Of a DNA stretch of 64,000 nucleotides, positions 26,582 to 34,729 are shown one piece after another. The stretch is from NCBI RefSeq assembly GCF_014644295.1, contig NZ_BMKK01000004.1, positions 310,001 through 374,000 of the forward strand, given 5' to 3'. How positions within the stretch are numbered: the first letter of the stretch is position 1; each line of letters opens with the position of its first letter. The position numbers and the translations under genes are program-made. The notes under the pieces were generated by a model. That model made no database searches and was not told the origin of the DNA. It saw only the letters and a program-made list of their open reading frames with translations. Source of the DNA: Emticicia aquatilis (GTDB lineage: Bacteria > Bacteroidota > Bacteroidia > Cytophagales > Spirosomataceae).

Positions 26582-28123
26582 ATGAAACTTACACGAATTT
26601 TTATGGCCTCTGCTTTGATTTTGGGAGGAATAAAAGCACAAGCTCAACTAACTTTGGGCGGGCATTTTTACGGAGAAGATGCTTTCAGATATTCGCAGTC
26701 GAAAATATCAGGCTCAGCTCGTATGCAAGGGATGGGTGGTAGTTATACATCACTCGGAGCAGATGCAAGCAATGCTTACTCAAACCCCGCAGGTTTAGGT
26801 TTCTATAATCGTTCAGAATTGAGCATCACTCCTATTTTCAATTCGATTAATACTTCGTCGCTGTATGCTGGTTCAACAAGCAAAGCCAATACTTCTAACG
26901 CTAACATTGGACAACTGGGGCTTATCATGAGCAGTGGAGGCACCAATGGCCGAAAAAAACGCTCGACATTTGCCGTTACTTACTCTAAACAAGTAAATTT
27001 GCTATCAAATTTTAGCTATGCAGGAACAAATAATAAAAGCTCAATGGGTAATTATTTTACCGAAAAAGCCAACTCTTTGAACGTTAGTGCCAAAACACTC
27101 GACGATGAATTTGAAGAAACAACTGCAACGGCTTATTATCCAGAAGGCATGTATTATTGGGCATATATGATTGACCCAGTTGCTGGCAACGATACAAAAT
27201 ATACTCAAGCTGAAACAAGTTTGCCTGTTACTCAAACAGGAAATAACTCAAGTACTGGTAATCAAAGTCAGTGGAATTTGGCTTATGGCTTGAATTTTAA
27301 TGACAAAACCTATTTTGGTTTTACAGTTGGTTTTGTTAGACTTAACTACGAAAACCTCAATAATTATTCAGAGCAATTTCCGAAAGGTAAAGTGTTGAAT
27401 GGCTTTGATTATAAAGAAGATTTGACTTCAAGCGGTGGTGGAATGCACTTAGGTATAGGTGGTATTATTAAGGTATCTGATAATATTAGTTTAGGTGCTA
27501 ATATCACATCTCCTACTTGGATTACCGTCAATGAAGTTTTCAATTCAAGTATTGCCATAAAAACTTCTTTTTTCACGCCAAAGTATAATGAAGTAAGAAC
27601 TCGTGAAAATGAGTTTTCTTATAAAATAACTTCGCCACTTAAAGCAAGTGGTGGTGCTACCTTCTTTTTACCTGGCAAGAAAGGTTTCATTGCTGCCGAT
27701 GCCGAATATGTAGGTTATACGGGTATGAGTATCAAATATGCCAATTATGACAATAATGGCTACATTAGTGGCTATGAAAAAGCTGCAAAAGAAGAAAGTA
27801 GAATTAAGAACACTTATAAAGATGCTGTAAACTTGAAGATTGGAGGCGAATATCGTATCGAAAACATCAGATTGAGACTTGGTGCGAAATATATGCCAGA
27901 CCCCTTCAAACAGAAAATTGATAATCTCGACCGCTCTCAGATGATTTTTACTGGTGGAGTTGGTTATCGTTCGGCTAAGTTTTTTGTTGATTTAGCAGGT
28001 GTTTTCAACACTTTTAAAACAGCTTATACGCCTTACGAACTATCAAATACTGCCAATTATGCTTCGGCTAATATCACTAATAGCCAAAAGAGCTTTGTGA
28101 TTTCGGTAGGTACTTTCTTCTAA
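26582..28123 (+). CDS. OmpP1/FadL-family outer-membrane transporter
   Basis: 513 aa. The signal peptide is MKLTRIFMASALILGGIKAQAQ. The family N-terminal hatch region reads GSARMQGMGGSYTSLGADASNAYSNPAGLGFY. Alternating beta strands run to a C-terminal FVISVGTFF with the terminal Phe used for outer-membrane insertion. FadL-type channels move hydrophobic substrates across the outer membrane; the ligand here is unknown. It lies 190 bp after the lipoprotein gene. Its terminator lies inside the opposing MerR gene. Confidence 0.88.
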   Translation: MKLTRIFMASALILGGIKAQAQLTLGGHFYGEDAFRYSQSKISGSARMQGMGGSYTSLGADASNAYSNPAGLGFYNRSELSITPIFNSINTSSLYAGSTSKANTSNANIGQLGLIMSSGGTNGRKKRSTFAVTYSKQVNLLSNFSYAGTNNKSSMGNYFTEKANSLNVSAKTLDDEFEETTATAYYPEGMYYWAYMIDPVAGNDTKYTQAETSLPVTQTGNNSSTGNQSQWNLAYGLNFNDKTYFGFTVGFVRLNYENLNNYSEQFPKGKVLNGFDYKEDLTSSGGGMHLGIGGIIKVSDNISLGANITSPTWITVNEVFNSSIAIKTSFFTPKYNEVRTRENEFSYKITSPLKASGGATFFLPGKKGFIAADAEYVGYTGMSIKYANYDNNGYISGYEKAAKEESRIKNTYKDAVNLKIGGEYRIENIRLRLGAKYMPDPFKQKIDNLDRSQMIFTGGVGYRSAKFFVDLAGVFNTFKTAYTPYELSNTANYASANITNSQKSFVISVGTFF

Positions 28124-28124
28124 A

Positions 28125-28433
28125 TCAAACATCTTCGAGTGTTTGAACCAAAAATGCTCTAATTGTTAATAACTTAGCTCTTAGGGCATTTTTGGTTTTA
28201 TTTTCGTCGCTTTTTTTACTAATTTTTCTTTTTACACCTTTCAGCGTAAGACCACCTTTGTCGGCATTTAGGATAATATCTCGTAAGATATCAATATCTT
28301 TTTGTGTTATTTGGCGGTCTTGTCCATTTCTTTTAAACCTTAGATTAAATTTTTTTTCATAAAATCTAATTCTGGAAACGTTAACATCTAACATTTCGGC
28401 TACTTCGGAAGTGGAATAATAAAGTTTGGTCAT
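28125..28433 (-). CDS. MerR-family transcriptional regulator
   Basis: 102 aa. The winged HTH is YSTSEVAEMLDVNVSRIRFYEKKF, followed by RNGQDRQITQKDIDILRDI. It is shorter than typical MerR proteins and has no Cys-bearing effector loop, so it probably responds through oligomerisation or a small ligand. It belongs to the small MerR group near cell-envelope genes in Bacteroidota. Target unknown. It converges with the porin gene with a 1-bp gap. Confidence 0.88.
   Translation of the reverse strand: MTKLYYSTSEVAEMLDVNVSRIRFYEKKFNLRFKRNGQDRQITQKDIDILRDIILNADKGGLTLKGVKRKISKKSDENKTKNALRAKLLTIRAFLVQTLEDV
28146..28204 (+). terminator. Terminator for the porin gene, inside the MerR coding sequence
   Basis: The stem AACCAAAAATGC/GCATTTTTGGTT (28146-28157 and 28186-28197, 12 bp) is followed by TTTTATTTT. 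It lies within the C-terminal codons of the opposing MerR gene, so one sequence serves as coding DNA on one strand and terminator on the other. Confidence 0.7.
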
Positions 28434-28512
28434 CGTTTCTCAAAAAAGTGATACATCTTAAAGTTTCGATTGCCAAAACTAAACTTTTTTCCTCAAAAAA
28501 CTATCATCATTC

Positions 28513-29931
28513 CTACCTAACCATCACTTGGCGTTTTTCTAAACTATCGGTAAGTTTAGTTAATTTGTCGTCTGGCTTATCTGTTTTATAAAACTCATTT
28601 CCTTTAATGAATACTTTCTGAAGCTTATTCAAAGCCAATAGCCCTTCTGGAATATCCATAATTTCGTTATGTGTAATATCAAACTCCTCTAAATCCTTCA
28701 ATTGATAGACTTCCTCTGGAAAAACCTTGAAAAGATTATAACCAATATCTAACAATTTGAGATTCGGCAAAGTTGGTAAAGTATTCAGACGATTATGATG
28801 AGCATAGAGCGTTTGAAGGTTTGTTAATTTGGTAATTTCTTCTGGTAAATTCCAAAGCTGATTATTTGCAACCGCCAAGGTTTTGAGTTTTGATAATTCA
28901 CAAACTTCTTTAGGCAAAAACTTCAATTCATTATGATAAAGGTCAAGTTCTTCTAAATTTTTAAGTTTTCCGATTGATTTTGGAAGTATCTCAGTTCTAA
29001 CATTGTATAGATTTAAAGCTTTAAGATTTGACATTCGGCGAAAATCATTTTTTCTGAATTCAATCTTATTGTTTCCAACAAATAATACCTCTAATTTGCG
29101 ATTCTTTTTTAATGATTTTGGCAGTTCTGCCATTCCAGTAAACTGTAAATTTAGGTCTTTCAAATGTTTGTTTTTATAGAACTTAAAAGTGCTATAATCA
29201 ATATAATTTCCGCTTAGACTTAGCTGTTTTAGTTTTTTTAACTCCCAAATCTGTTTGGGAACTTGTTCTATGTAATTATCCGACAAATCTAATTTTTCTA
29301 AATTTTTAAATCTAAATACAACATCAGGAAACTTTTCAAGATTTAACTTATTCAAAACCAATGATTTAACAGTATCAGGTTGGTTACAACTTTCAGCCAT
29401 TTCGATAGTAGAAATCATGTTTTTCCTATTTTTTCTTAGTTCTTTTCCTAAAGCCACACTCGTGTAAATAGAACATTTTTGGGTATTTTTTAGATTCGAA
29501 AAGTCAGCATTTTGAAAATAGTTTCCTATCAATTCTCTGAACTGTTTATCTTCGTTTGCATTCAAAGTATCAAAAAATACCTGCTTATTTACAACCATTC
29601 GGTTAAAGCCAAAAACTATATATTCAAGTTTACCTTGTTCTTTAAAAAGTAAATTAATGGGCATAGCATATTTTTTTTCAAATGCTGACAAATCAATTTG
29701 CTTCGAAATAGCAAATTTACGGAAGTCAAAATTGAGTTTTCGCAGTTCCAAGTCGTATTTCATTACACCATTATTTCGACCATCATCTGAGACCCTCGAA
29801 AGGTTTGGATATTCACTGTTTTGCAGCCGTGGCGGCATCACTTTTGCCTCAAATTCATCTGCTCTATATACTTTTGGTTGTGCAAAAGCCGAAACTGAGG
29901 CGTAGAAGAAAATAATCAATAGTTTTTTCAT
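28513..29931 (-). CDS. Secreted leucine-rich-repeat protein
   Basis: 472 aa from ATG 29931, which gives the signal peptide MKKLLIIFFYASVSAFAQ; the in-frame start at 29961 adds ten residues before it. The N-terminal 170 residues are a unique region. Then come about ten LRRs of the 23-residue type with L-x-x-L-x-L-x-x-N-x-(I/L) cores, for example LEKLDLSDNYIEQVPKQI, LKALNLYNVRTEILPKSI and LEELDLYHNELKFLPKEV. The C-terminus is basic, with no transmembrane helix. It is probably a periplasmic or surface protein-binding scaffold; its ligand is unknown. Confidence 0.85.
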   Translation of the reverse strand: MKKLLIIFFYASVSAFAQPKVYRADEFEAKVMPPRLQNSEYPNLSRVSDDGRNNGVMKYDLELRKLNFDFRKFAISKQIDLSAFEKKYAMPINLLFKEQGKLEYIVFGFNRMVVNKQVFFDTLNANEDKQFRELIGNYFQNADFSNLKNTQKCSIYTSVALGKELRKNRKNMISTIEMAESCNQPDTVKSLVLNKLNLEKFPDVVFRFKNLEKLDLSDNYIEQVPKQIWELKKLKQLSLSGNYIDYSTFKFYKNKHLKDLNLQFTGMAELPKSLKKNRKLEVLFVGNNKIEFRKNDFRRMSNLKALNLYNVRTEILPKSIGKLKNLEELDLYHNELKFLPKEVCELSKLKTLAVANNQLWNLPEEITKLTNLQTLYAHHNRLNTLPTLPNLKLLDIGYNLFKVFPEEVYQLKDLEEFDITHNEIMDIPEGLLALNKLQKVFIKGNEFYKTDKPDDKLTKLTDSLEKRQVMVR

Positions 29932-30085
29932 GTGTTTGATATGATTTAGTTGGAGATACACAAATATAACTAAAAAATTAGTTGATTATTGTATTTCATA
30001 ATATTTTACTAAACAAAATTTCAATAACCGTATGCACGCAGCATATTTTCAGTATTTTTGTTAAATCTATAAGACCTAATTTAAT

Positions 30086-30844
30086 ATGACATTCCAAGAT
30101 ATTATTATCGAAAAACAAGAAGCTATCACTTGGCTTTATCTGAATCGACCGGCATCGCTCAATGCCCTTACTCCCAAAATGATTCGTGAACTCAAAACTG
30201 CTCTATTACAAATTGAGACTGATGCTACTTGCAAAGTTTTGATAGTAAAAGGCTCAGGAAGAGCATTTTCGGCAGGTGTTGATTTAAAAGCCATGAATGA
30301 GTCGTTGGTGGGTGGTCAGTTTACGGCCGATGATATTTTGCAAGATGGTAACGAAATTGCCAAAATCTTACGTCGAATGCCTCAGCCAGCCATTGCACTC
30401 GTACACGGTCATTGCTACACTGGTGCAACCGAACTAATGATGTTTTTCGATTTGATAATTGCTTCTGAAGATGCAAAAATTGGAGATACGCACGCCAAAT
30501 GGGGAATTTTGCCAAAATGGGGAATGTCGCAGCGTTTACCACGATTAGTTGGAACACTTAAAGCCAAAGAAATGTCGTTTACCTGCAAGCCAATCACAGG
30601 AATAGAAGCCGAACGCATTGGTTTAGTAAACAGAGCCGTTTCGCTTGAAAACTTAGACCAAGCAGGTATTGAAATGGCCAATGATATTATCCAAAATTCA
30701 GCCCAAACCATAGCTGCTCTTAAACATTTGTACAACGAAGGAATGGACACGACTTTAGCCGAAGGTCTGCGTATTGAAAGTGAGTTTATCACTGACATCA
30801 ATGACAGAACTGAGTTTTTGCGTGGCTTTGAGAAAAATAAATAA
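30086..30844 (+). CDS. Enoyl-CoA hydratase/isomerase (crotonase superfamily)
   Basis: 252 aa. The crotonase fold shows VKGSGRAFSAGVDLKAM (oxyanion hole and CoA site) and GHCYTGATELMMFFDLIIA. The usual catalytic Glu positions fall in GATELMM and GDTHAKWGILP; the second looks like Asp/His instead of Glu, so it could act as a hydratase, isomerase or hydrolase. It is the first gene of a close four-gene run: HMG-CoA reductase follows by 20 bp, then a hydrolase, then a 4-hydroxybutyryl-CoA dehydratase-type enzyme. The context points to acyl-CoA metabolism; the substrate is unknown. Confidence 0.87.
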   Translation: MTFQDIIIEKQEAITWLYLNRPASLNALTPKMIRELKTALLQIETDATCKVLIVKGSGRAFSAGVDLKAMNESLVGGQFTADDILQDGNEIAKILRRMPQPAIALVHGHCYTGATELMMFFDLIIASEDAKIGDTHAKWGILPKWGMSQRLPRLVGTLKAKEMSFTCKPITGIEAERIGLVNRAVSLENLDQAGIEMANDIIQNSAQTIAALKHLYNEGMDTTLAEGLRIESEFITDINDRTEFLRGFEKNK

Positions 30845-30864
30845 TAGATTTTAGCATCAAAATC

Positions 30865-32031
30865 ATGGCAAAAATTCCATTAAATAAAGCAGATAACTAT
30901 TCGGCTGAAATCATTACAGCAAGGCAAAAGTTTTTGCAAGAACAAACAAATGTAGCTTTTCAACATATTACCAACTATTCGTTTGACCCCACAATTTTGC
31001 GAGGGAATCTCGAAAATTTCATTGGAGTGGCTCAAGTACCCGTTGGATTAGCGGGTCCAATAAAGGTCAATGGCGAATATGCACAAGGGGAGTTTTATAT
31101 TCCGATGGCTACTACTGAAGGTTCATTAGTGGCCAGTTATAGTAGAGGTATGAAGCTACTGAGCCAAGCAGGTGGAGTAACTTGCACCGTACTCGATGAT
31201 GCCATGCAAAGAGCCCCACTATTTGTATTTGAAAACGCAAGGCTCTCAAGGAAATTTGGGCAATGGGTGGATGATAATTTTGAAAATATCAAATTAAAAG
31301 CAGAAGAAACTACGCAATCAGGTAAACTTACCGATATTGAGCAATATACCGTTGGGAAATTACATTGGTTACGTTTCAATTTTACGACAGGCGATGCGGC
31401 TGGACAAAACATGGTCACGAAAGCTACGCACCGAGCCTGCCATTGGATGCTTGAACAAGGAATTGAAGGCTTAGAGCATTTTTCGATGGCTGCCAATATG
31501 GATACTGATAAAAAACATTCACACCTCAATACGCTTCAAAGTCGTGGTAAAAGGGTCGTTGCTGAAGCTACCATCACCAACGAATTATTGCAAGAAATCA
31601 TGCACACATCGGCCGAGGCTCTGTTCAAACAAAGACAACTATCAAATGTTGGAGCTATTTTATCGAACTCGTCAAATAATGGAGCCCATTCGGCCAATGG
31701 TCTGACTGCCATGTTTATTGCTACTGGGCAAGATGTAGCTAATATAGCGGAATCCTCGGCAGCAATTACACATAGTGAAATTAAACCAAACGGTGACTAT
31801 TATATTTCGATAACCATTCCTTCGCTCATTATTGCTACCTACGGTGGTGGTACTGCCCTACCCACTCAACAGGAATGTTTAGAAATATTGGGTTGTTTCG
31901 GTGCTGGTAAAGTATATAAATTGGCCGAAATAATGGCAGCAGTTGTATTAGCAGGAGAACTTTCGTTGGCTTCGGCTATTGTGGCCAACGAATGGGTCAG
32001 TAGCCATGAAGCACTGGGTAGAAATAGATGA
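30865..32031 (+). CDS. Hydroxymethylglutaryl-CoA reductase, class-I-like
   Basis: 388 aa, soluble, without transmembrane helices. Class I landmarks: ENFIGVAQVPVGLAGP (about 50-65), MATTEGSLVASYSRG with catalytic E85, GDAAGQNMVT with D177, DTDKK with K216/K217, ATGQDVAN with catalytic D290, and C-terminal WVSSHEALGRNR with catalytic H381. Class II enzymes would instead have EEPSVVAA in place of TTEGSLVAS. In known pathways it reduces HMG-CoA to mevalonate with NADPH. In this operon the partner genes act on CoA thioesters, and no other mevalonate gene is in the window, so the true substrate may differ. Confidence 0.9.
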   Translation: MAKIPLNKADNYSAEIITARQKFLQEQTNVAFQHITNYSFDPTILRGNLENFIGVAQVPVGLAGPIKVNGEYAQGEFYIPMATTEGSLVASYSRGMKLLSQAGGVTCTVLDDAMQRAPLFVFENARLSRKFGQWVDDNFENIKLKAEETTQSGKLTDIEQYTVGKLHWLRFNFTTGDAAGQNMVTKATHRACHWMLEQGIEGLEHFSMAANMDTDKKHSHLNTLQSRGKRVVAEATITNELLQEIMHTSAEALFKQRQLSNVGAILSNSSNNGAHSANGLTAMFIATGQDVANIAESSAAITHSEIKPNGDYYISITIPSLIIATYGGGTALPTQQECLEILGCFGAGKVYKLAEIMAAVVLAGELSLASAIVANEWVSSHEALGRNR

Positions 32032-32060
32032 AACCTTAAATCTAATAAATTGTAAAAGTT

Positions 32061-32972
32061 GTGTCGAAATTAGTTGTTAATAAATCAGGCAAAGCACCAG
32101 TTAATGGGATAGAAATATATTACGAAACATTCGGTGAAAGTCAAAATCCCGCAATATTACTCATCATGGGTCTTGATGCTCAATGTGTAATATATGGAGA
32201 TAATGTAATCACGCCTTTAGTTGAAGCTGGTTTTTACGTAATCAGATTCGACAATCGTGACATTGGGCTATCGACTTGGTTGAATGATAAATGGCACAGA
32301 AGCAGGCCCTATAAACTGGAAGATATGGCAAAAGATAGTGTTGAGTTGCTTGATTATCTTCAAATTAAACACGCCAACATTATTGGCGTTTCGATGGGCG
32401 GTATGATTGCCCAACACATCGCCATTGAGTATCCCGAAAAAGTCATAAGTTTAACTTCAATTATGTCATCAGGATATGCTCTTAATCCTGCGGTTGTAAA
32501 AGATTTTAAACTTAAATTATTGGTCAGAAGTATTCCATTTTTAATCAAAAGAGTTTACATAAAAAATAAATATTCTAATCATAAAATTTCAGTGGGTAGC
32601 TATGTAGCCACCTATCGTTTTCTTAGAGGCAATCGTTTTCCATTCGATGAAGCTTATTTTAGAGAAGTTTTTACTGAGAGTATCGAACGCAGAAAAGGGC
32701 AAAATCCCCGTGCAAGGTATCAGCAATTTTGTGCGATTGTTGCTTCGGGTTCGAGACTCGAAAAATTGCACAGAATCCAAGCACCAACATTGGTGATACA
32801 CGGAACAGCCGACCCGCTCGTAAACCCTAAACATGCTGAAATTTATGCTTCGTTAATTCCAAATTCACAACTTATAATGATTGAAGGCATGGGACATGAA
32901 TTACCCAAAGGAGCATTAGAGGAAGTTTTACCAGCAATTATTGAACATTTACAAAAATCTATTCAAGCATGA
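32061..32972 (+). CDS. Alpha/beta hydrolase
   Basis: 303 aa. The start is GTG at 32061. The fold is shown by ILLIMGLDAQ, RFDNRDIGLST, the nucleophile elbow GVSMGGMIAQHIA, the acid in HGTADPLVNP and the catalytic His in EGMGHELPKG. It belongs to the RdmC/aclacinomycin-methylesterase-like group by its MGLDAQ and DNRDIGLS pattern; the substrate is unknown. It lies between HMG-CoA reductase (29-bp gap) and the AbfD-like gene (4-bp overlap ATGA), so it is translationally coupled to the latter. It may act as a thioesterase or lactonase in the pathway (inference). Confidence 0.87.
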   Translation: MSKLVVNKSGKAPVNGIEIYYETFGESQNPAILLIMGLDAQCVIYGDNVITPLVEAGFYVIRFDNRDIGLSTWLNDKWHRSRPYKLEDMAKDSVELLDYLQIKHANIIGVSMGGMIAQHIAIEYPEKVISLTSIMSSGYALNPAVVKDFKLKLLVRSIPFLIKRVYIKNKYSNHKISVGSYVATYRFLRGNRFPFDEAYFREVFTESIERRKGQNPRARYQQFCAIVASGSRLEKLHRIQAPTLVIHGTADPLVNPKHAEIYASLIPNSQLIMIEGMGHELPKGALEEVLPAIIEHLQKSIQA

Positions 32973-34480
32973 AAAAAATTACGACTGGCCAAGAATACAT
33001 CAATAGTCTTAGAAATAGAAAGTTAAAAGTATATCTTTTTGGTGAATCAGTCGAAGATATCGTTGAGCATCCGATGATTCGTCCATCAATTAATGCGGTG
33101 GCCGAAACGTATGATTTAGCTAACCAAGAACCTGAATTAGCTTCGGCAACTTCTCCTTTCACTGGTGAAAGAATAAACCGTTTTTTGCACATTACTCAAA
33201 GCAGAGAAGATGTAGTATTGCAAAACAAAATGCAACGCCGACTCGGCCAACTTACAGGTACTTGTTTTCAACGTTGCGTAGGAATGGATGCTTTCAACTC
33301 GCTTTATTCAACAAGTTTTGAAATTGATAAAAAATACGGGACTAAATACCATCAGAGATTCAAGGCATTTATCACACAAATGCAAAGTCAAAATTTGGTG
33401 ATTGGTGGAGCAATGACTGATGTAAAAGGCGATAGAAGCCTTGCCCCTCATCAACAAACCGACCCCGATTTATTTGTTCATATAACCAAACGAACATCGG
33501 AAGGGGTTTATATTACAGGAGCAAAAGCCCACCAAACTGGGTGCCTAAATTCCCATTGGTTGCTCGTTATGCCAACTATTAGACTTACTGAAGATGACAA
33601 AGACTATGCTATTGTTGGTGCAATACCCGTTGATGCTGAGGGAATCACCTACATTTATGGTAGGCAGTCATGCGATACTCGAAGCATGGAAGGCGGAGAT
33701 ATTGATGTAGGAAATGCTCAGTATGGAGGTCAGGAAGCGATGGTTATTTTAGATAATGTATTTATTCCAAACGAGTTAATTTTTATGAACGGCGAATATG
33801 AGTTTGCTTCTATGCTTGTTGAGCGTTTTACCTGCTTTCATCGCCGAAGCTATGTTTGTAAAAGTGGCGTGGGTGATGTATTGATTGGTGCTGCTGCAAC
33901 GATTGCTGAGTATAATGGGGCAGACAAAGCCAGCCATATCAAAGATAAACTAACCGAGATGACACACCTCAACGAAACCATCTACGCAACGGGCATTGCG
34001 GCATCTTATCAATCGAAGCCTACTGAATCAGGGGCATTTTTGCCCGATGAGATGCTGGCAAATGTTTGTAAGCACCAAGTTACGAAACTGCCTTATGAAA
34101 TCAGTCGTTTGGCACAAGATTTAGCAGGTGGAATCGTGGTAACACTTCCTTCGGAAAGAGATTTCAAGAGCGAAACAGTTGGACATTTACTCGAAAAATA
34201 CCTAAAAGGTAAATCAGAAATTCCTACTGAACACCGCATAAGGATTTTACGTTTGATTGAAAACATGACAATGGGACGTAATGCAGTGGGATATTTGACC
34301 GAATCAATGCACGGAGCGGGGAGTCCACAAGCCCAACGAATTCAGATTGCTCGGCAAATGCAACTCGATTTCAAAAAACAATTAGCCCAAGAATTAGCTG
34401 GTATAGAAAAACAACGTAAGAAAATCTTGGTAAACGAAATCAGTGATTACTTCGGGCGTGTTTTTGATGTGAATGTTTGA
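32969..34480 (+). CDS. abfD: 4-hydroxybutyryl-CoA dehydratase/vinylacetyl-CoA isomerase family
   Basis: 503 aa, a flavin and [4Fe-4S] enzyme of the 4-hydroxyphenylacetate 3-hydroxylase fold. The cluster ligands of AbfD, as I recall them (C99, C103, H292, C299), have counterparts here: C99, C103, H291 and C297. Other residues reported for AbfD catalysis are visible as Q101, T190, E256, Y295, K298 and E445, the last in ESMHGAGSPQAQR. The retained iron-sulfur site separates it from flavin-only hydroxylases (HpaB), which lack it. The known reaction is 4-hydroxybutyryl-CoA to crotonyl-CoA; crotonyl-CoA would suit the crotonase at 30086. His and Cys are one residue closer than in AbfD. Gene symbol is by family, not proven. 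Confidence 0.82.
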   Translation: MKKITTGQEYINSLRNRKLKVYLFGESVEDIVEHPMIRPSINAVAETYDLANQEPELASATSPFTGERINRFLHITQSREDVVLQNKMQRRLGQLTGTCFQRCVGMDAFNSLYSTSFEIDKKYGTKYHQRFKAFITQMQSQNLVIGGAMTDVKGDRSLAPHQQTDPDLFVHITKRTSEGVYITGAKAHQTGCLNSHWLLVMPTIRLTEDDKDYAIVGAIPVDAEGITYIYGRQSCDTRSMEGGDIDVGNAQYGGQEAMVILDNVFIPNELIFMNGEYEFASMLVERFTCFHRRSYVCKSGVGDVLIGAAATIAEYNGADKASHIKDKLTEMTHLNETIYATGIAASYQSKPTESGAFLPDEMLANVCKHQVTKLPYEISRLAQDLAGGIVVTLPSERDFKSETVGHLLEKYLKGKSEIPTEHRIRILRLIENMTMGRNAVGYLTESMHGAGSPQAQRIQIARQMQLDFKKQLAQELAGIEKQRKKILVNEISDYFGRVFDVNV

Positions 34481-34519
34481 GGTATCACCAGCCGAAAGTT
34501 AAGCCAAAACTTCATATTT

Positions 34520-34562
34520 AGAACCCTGTCAATCTTTAATCTTATGATAGGGTTCTTTTTCT
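34520..34562 (+). terminator. Intrinsic terminator of the acyl-CoA operon
   Basis: The stem AGAACCCTGTC/GATAGGGTTCT (34520-34530 and 34546-34556, one G-T wobble) has a 15-nt loop and is followed by a T-run. Confidence 0.85.
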
Positions 34563-34662
34563 GCAAATTCACTTCAAAAAATCCAATTTTTAAGCTATTT
34601 TTGCACCCTAATTTTAGTGATTAGTTATTAGAAAATTAGTTATTGGTAGAAATCGTACATAT

Positions 34663-34722
34663 CCAGTAACCAATTTACCAGTAACCAATTTACCAGTAAC
34701 CAATTTACCAGTAACCAATTTA
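34663..34722. repeat. Four perfect 15-bp tandem repeats before alaS
   Basis: CCAGTAACCAATTTA occurs four times without a mismatch, ending 7 bp before the alaS ATG at 34730. It is preceded by the opposite-sense words TTAGTTATTAGAAAATTAGTTATTGGT (34620-34646). The unit is related to words at 3143-3398 and 10690-10714. Copy number may vary between strains, which would change the alaS leader. Confidence 0.85.
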
Positions 34723-34729
34723 CAGCAAA

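Noticed and set aside
30415-30801. 128-codon minus-strand frame inside the crotonase gene
   Set aside because: Antisense shadow; the crotonase motifs on the + strand are unmistakable.
34663-34722. CRISPR-like array
   Set aside because: The repeats are 15 bp and contiguous with no spacers, and no cas gene is nearby; it is a tandem repeat.
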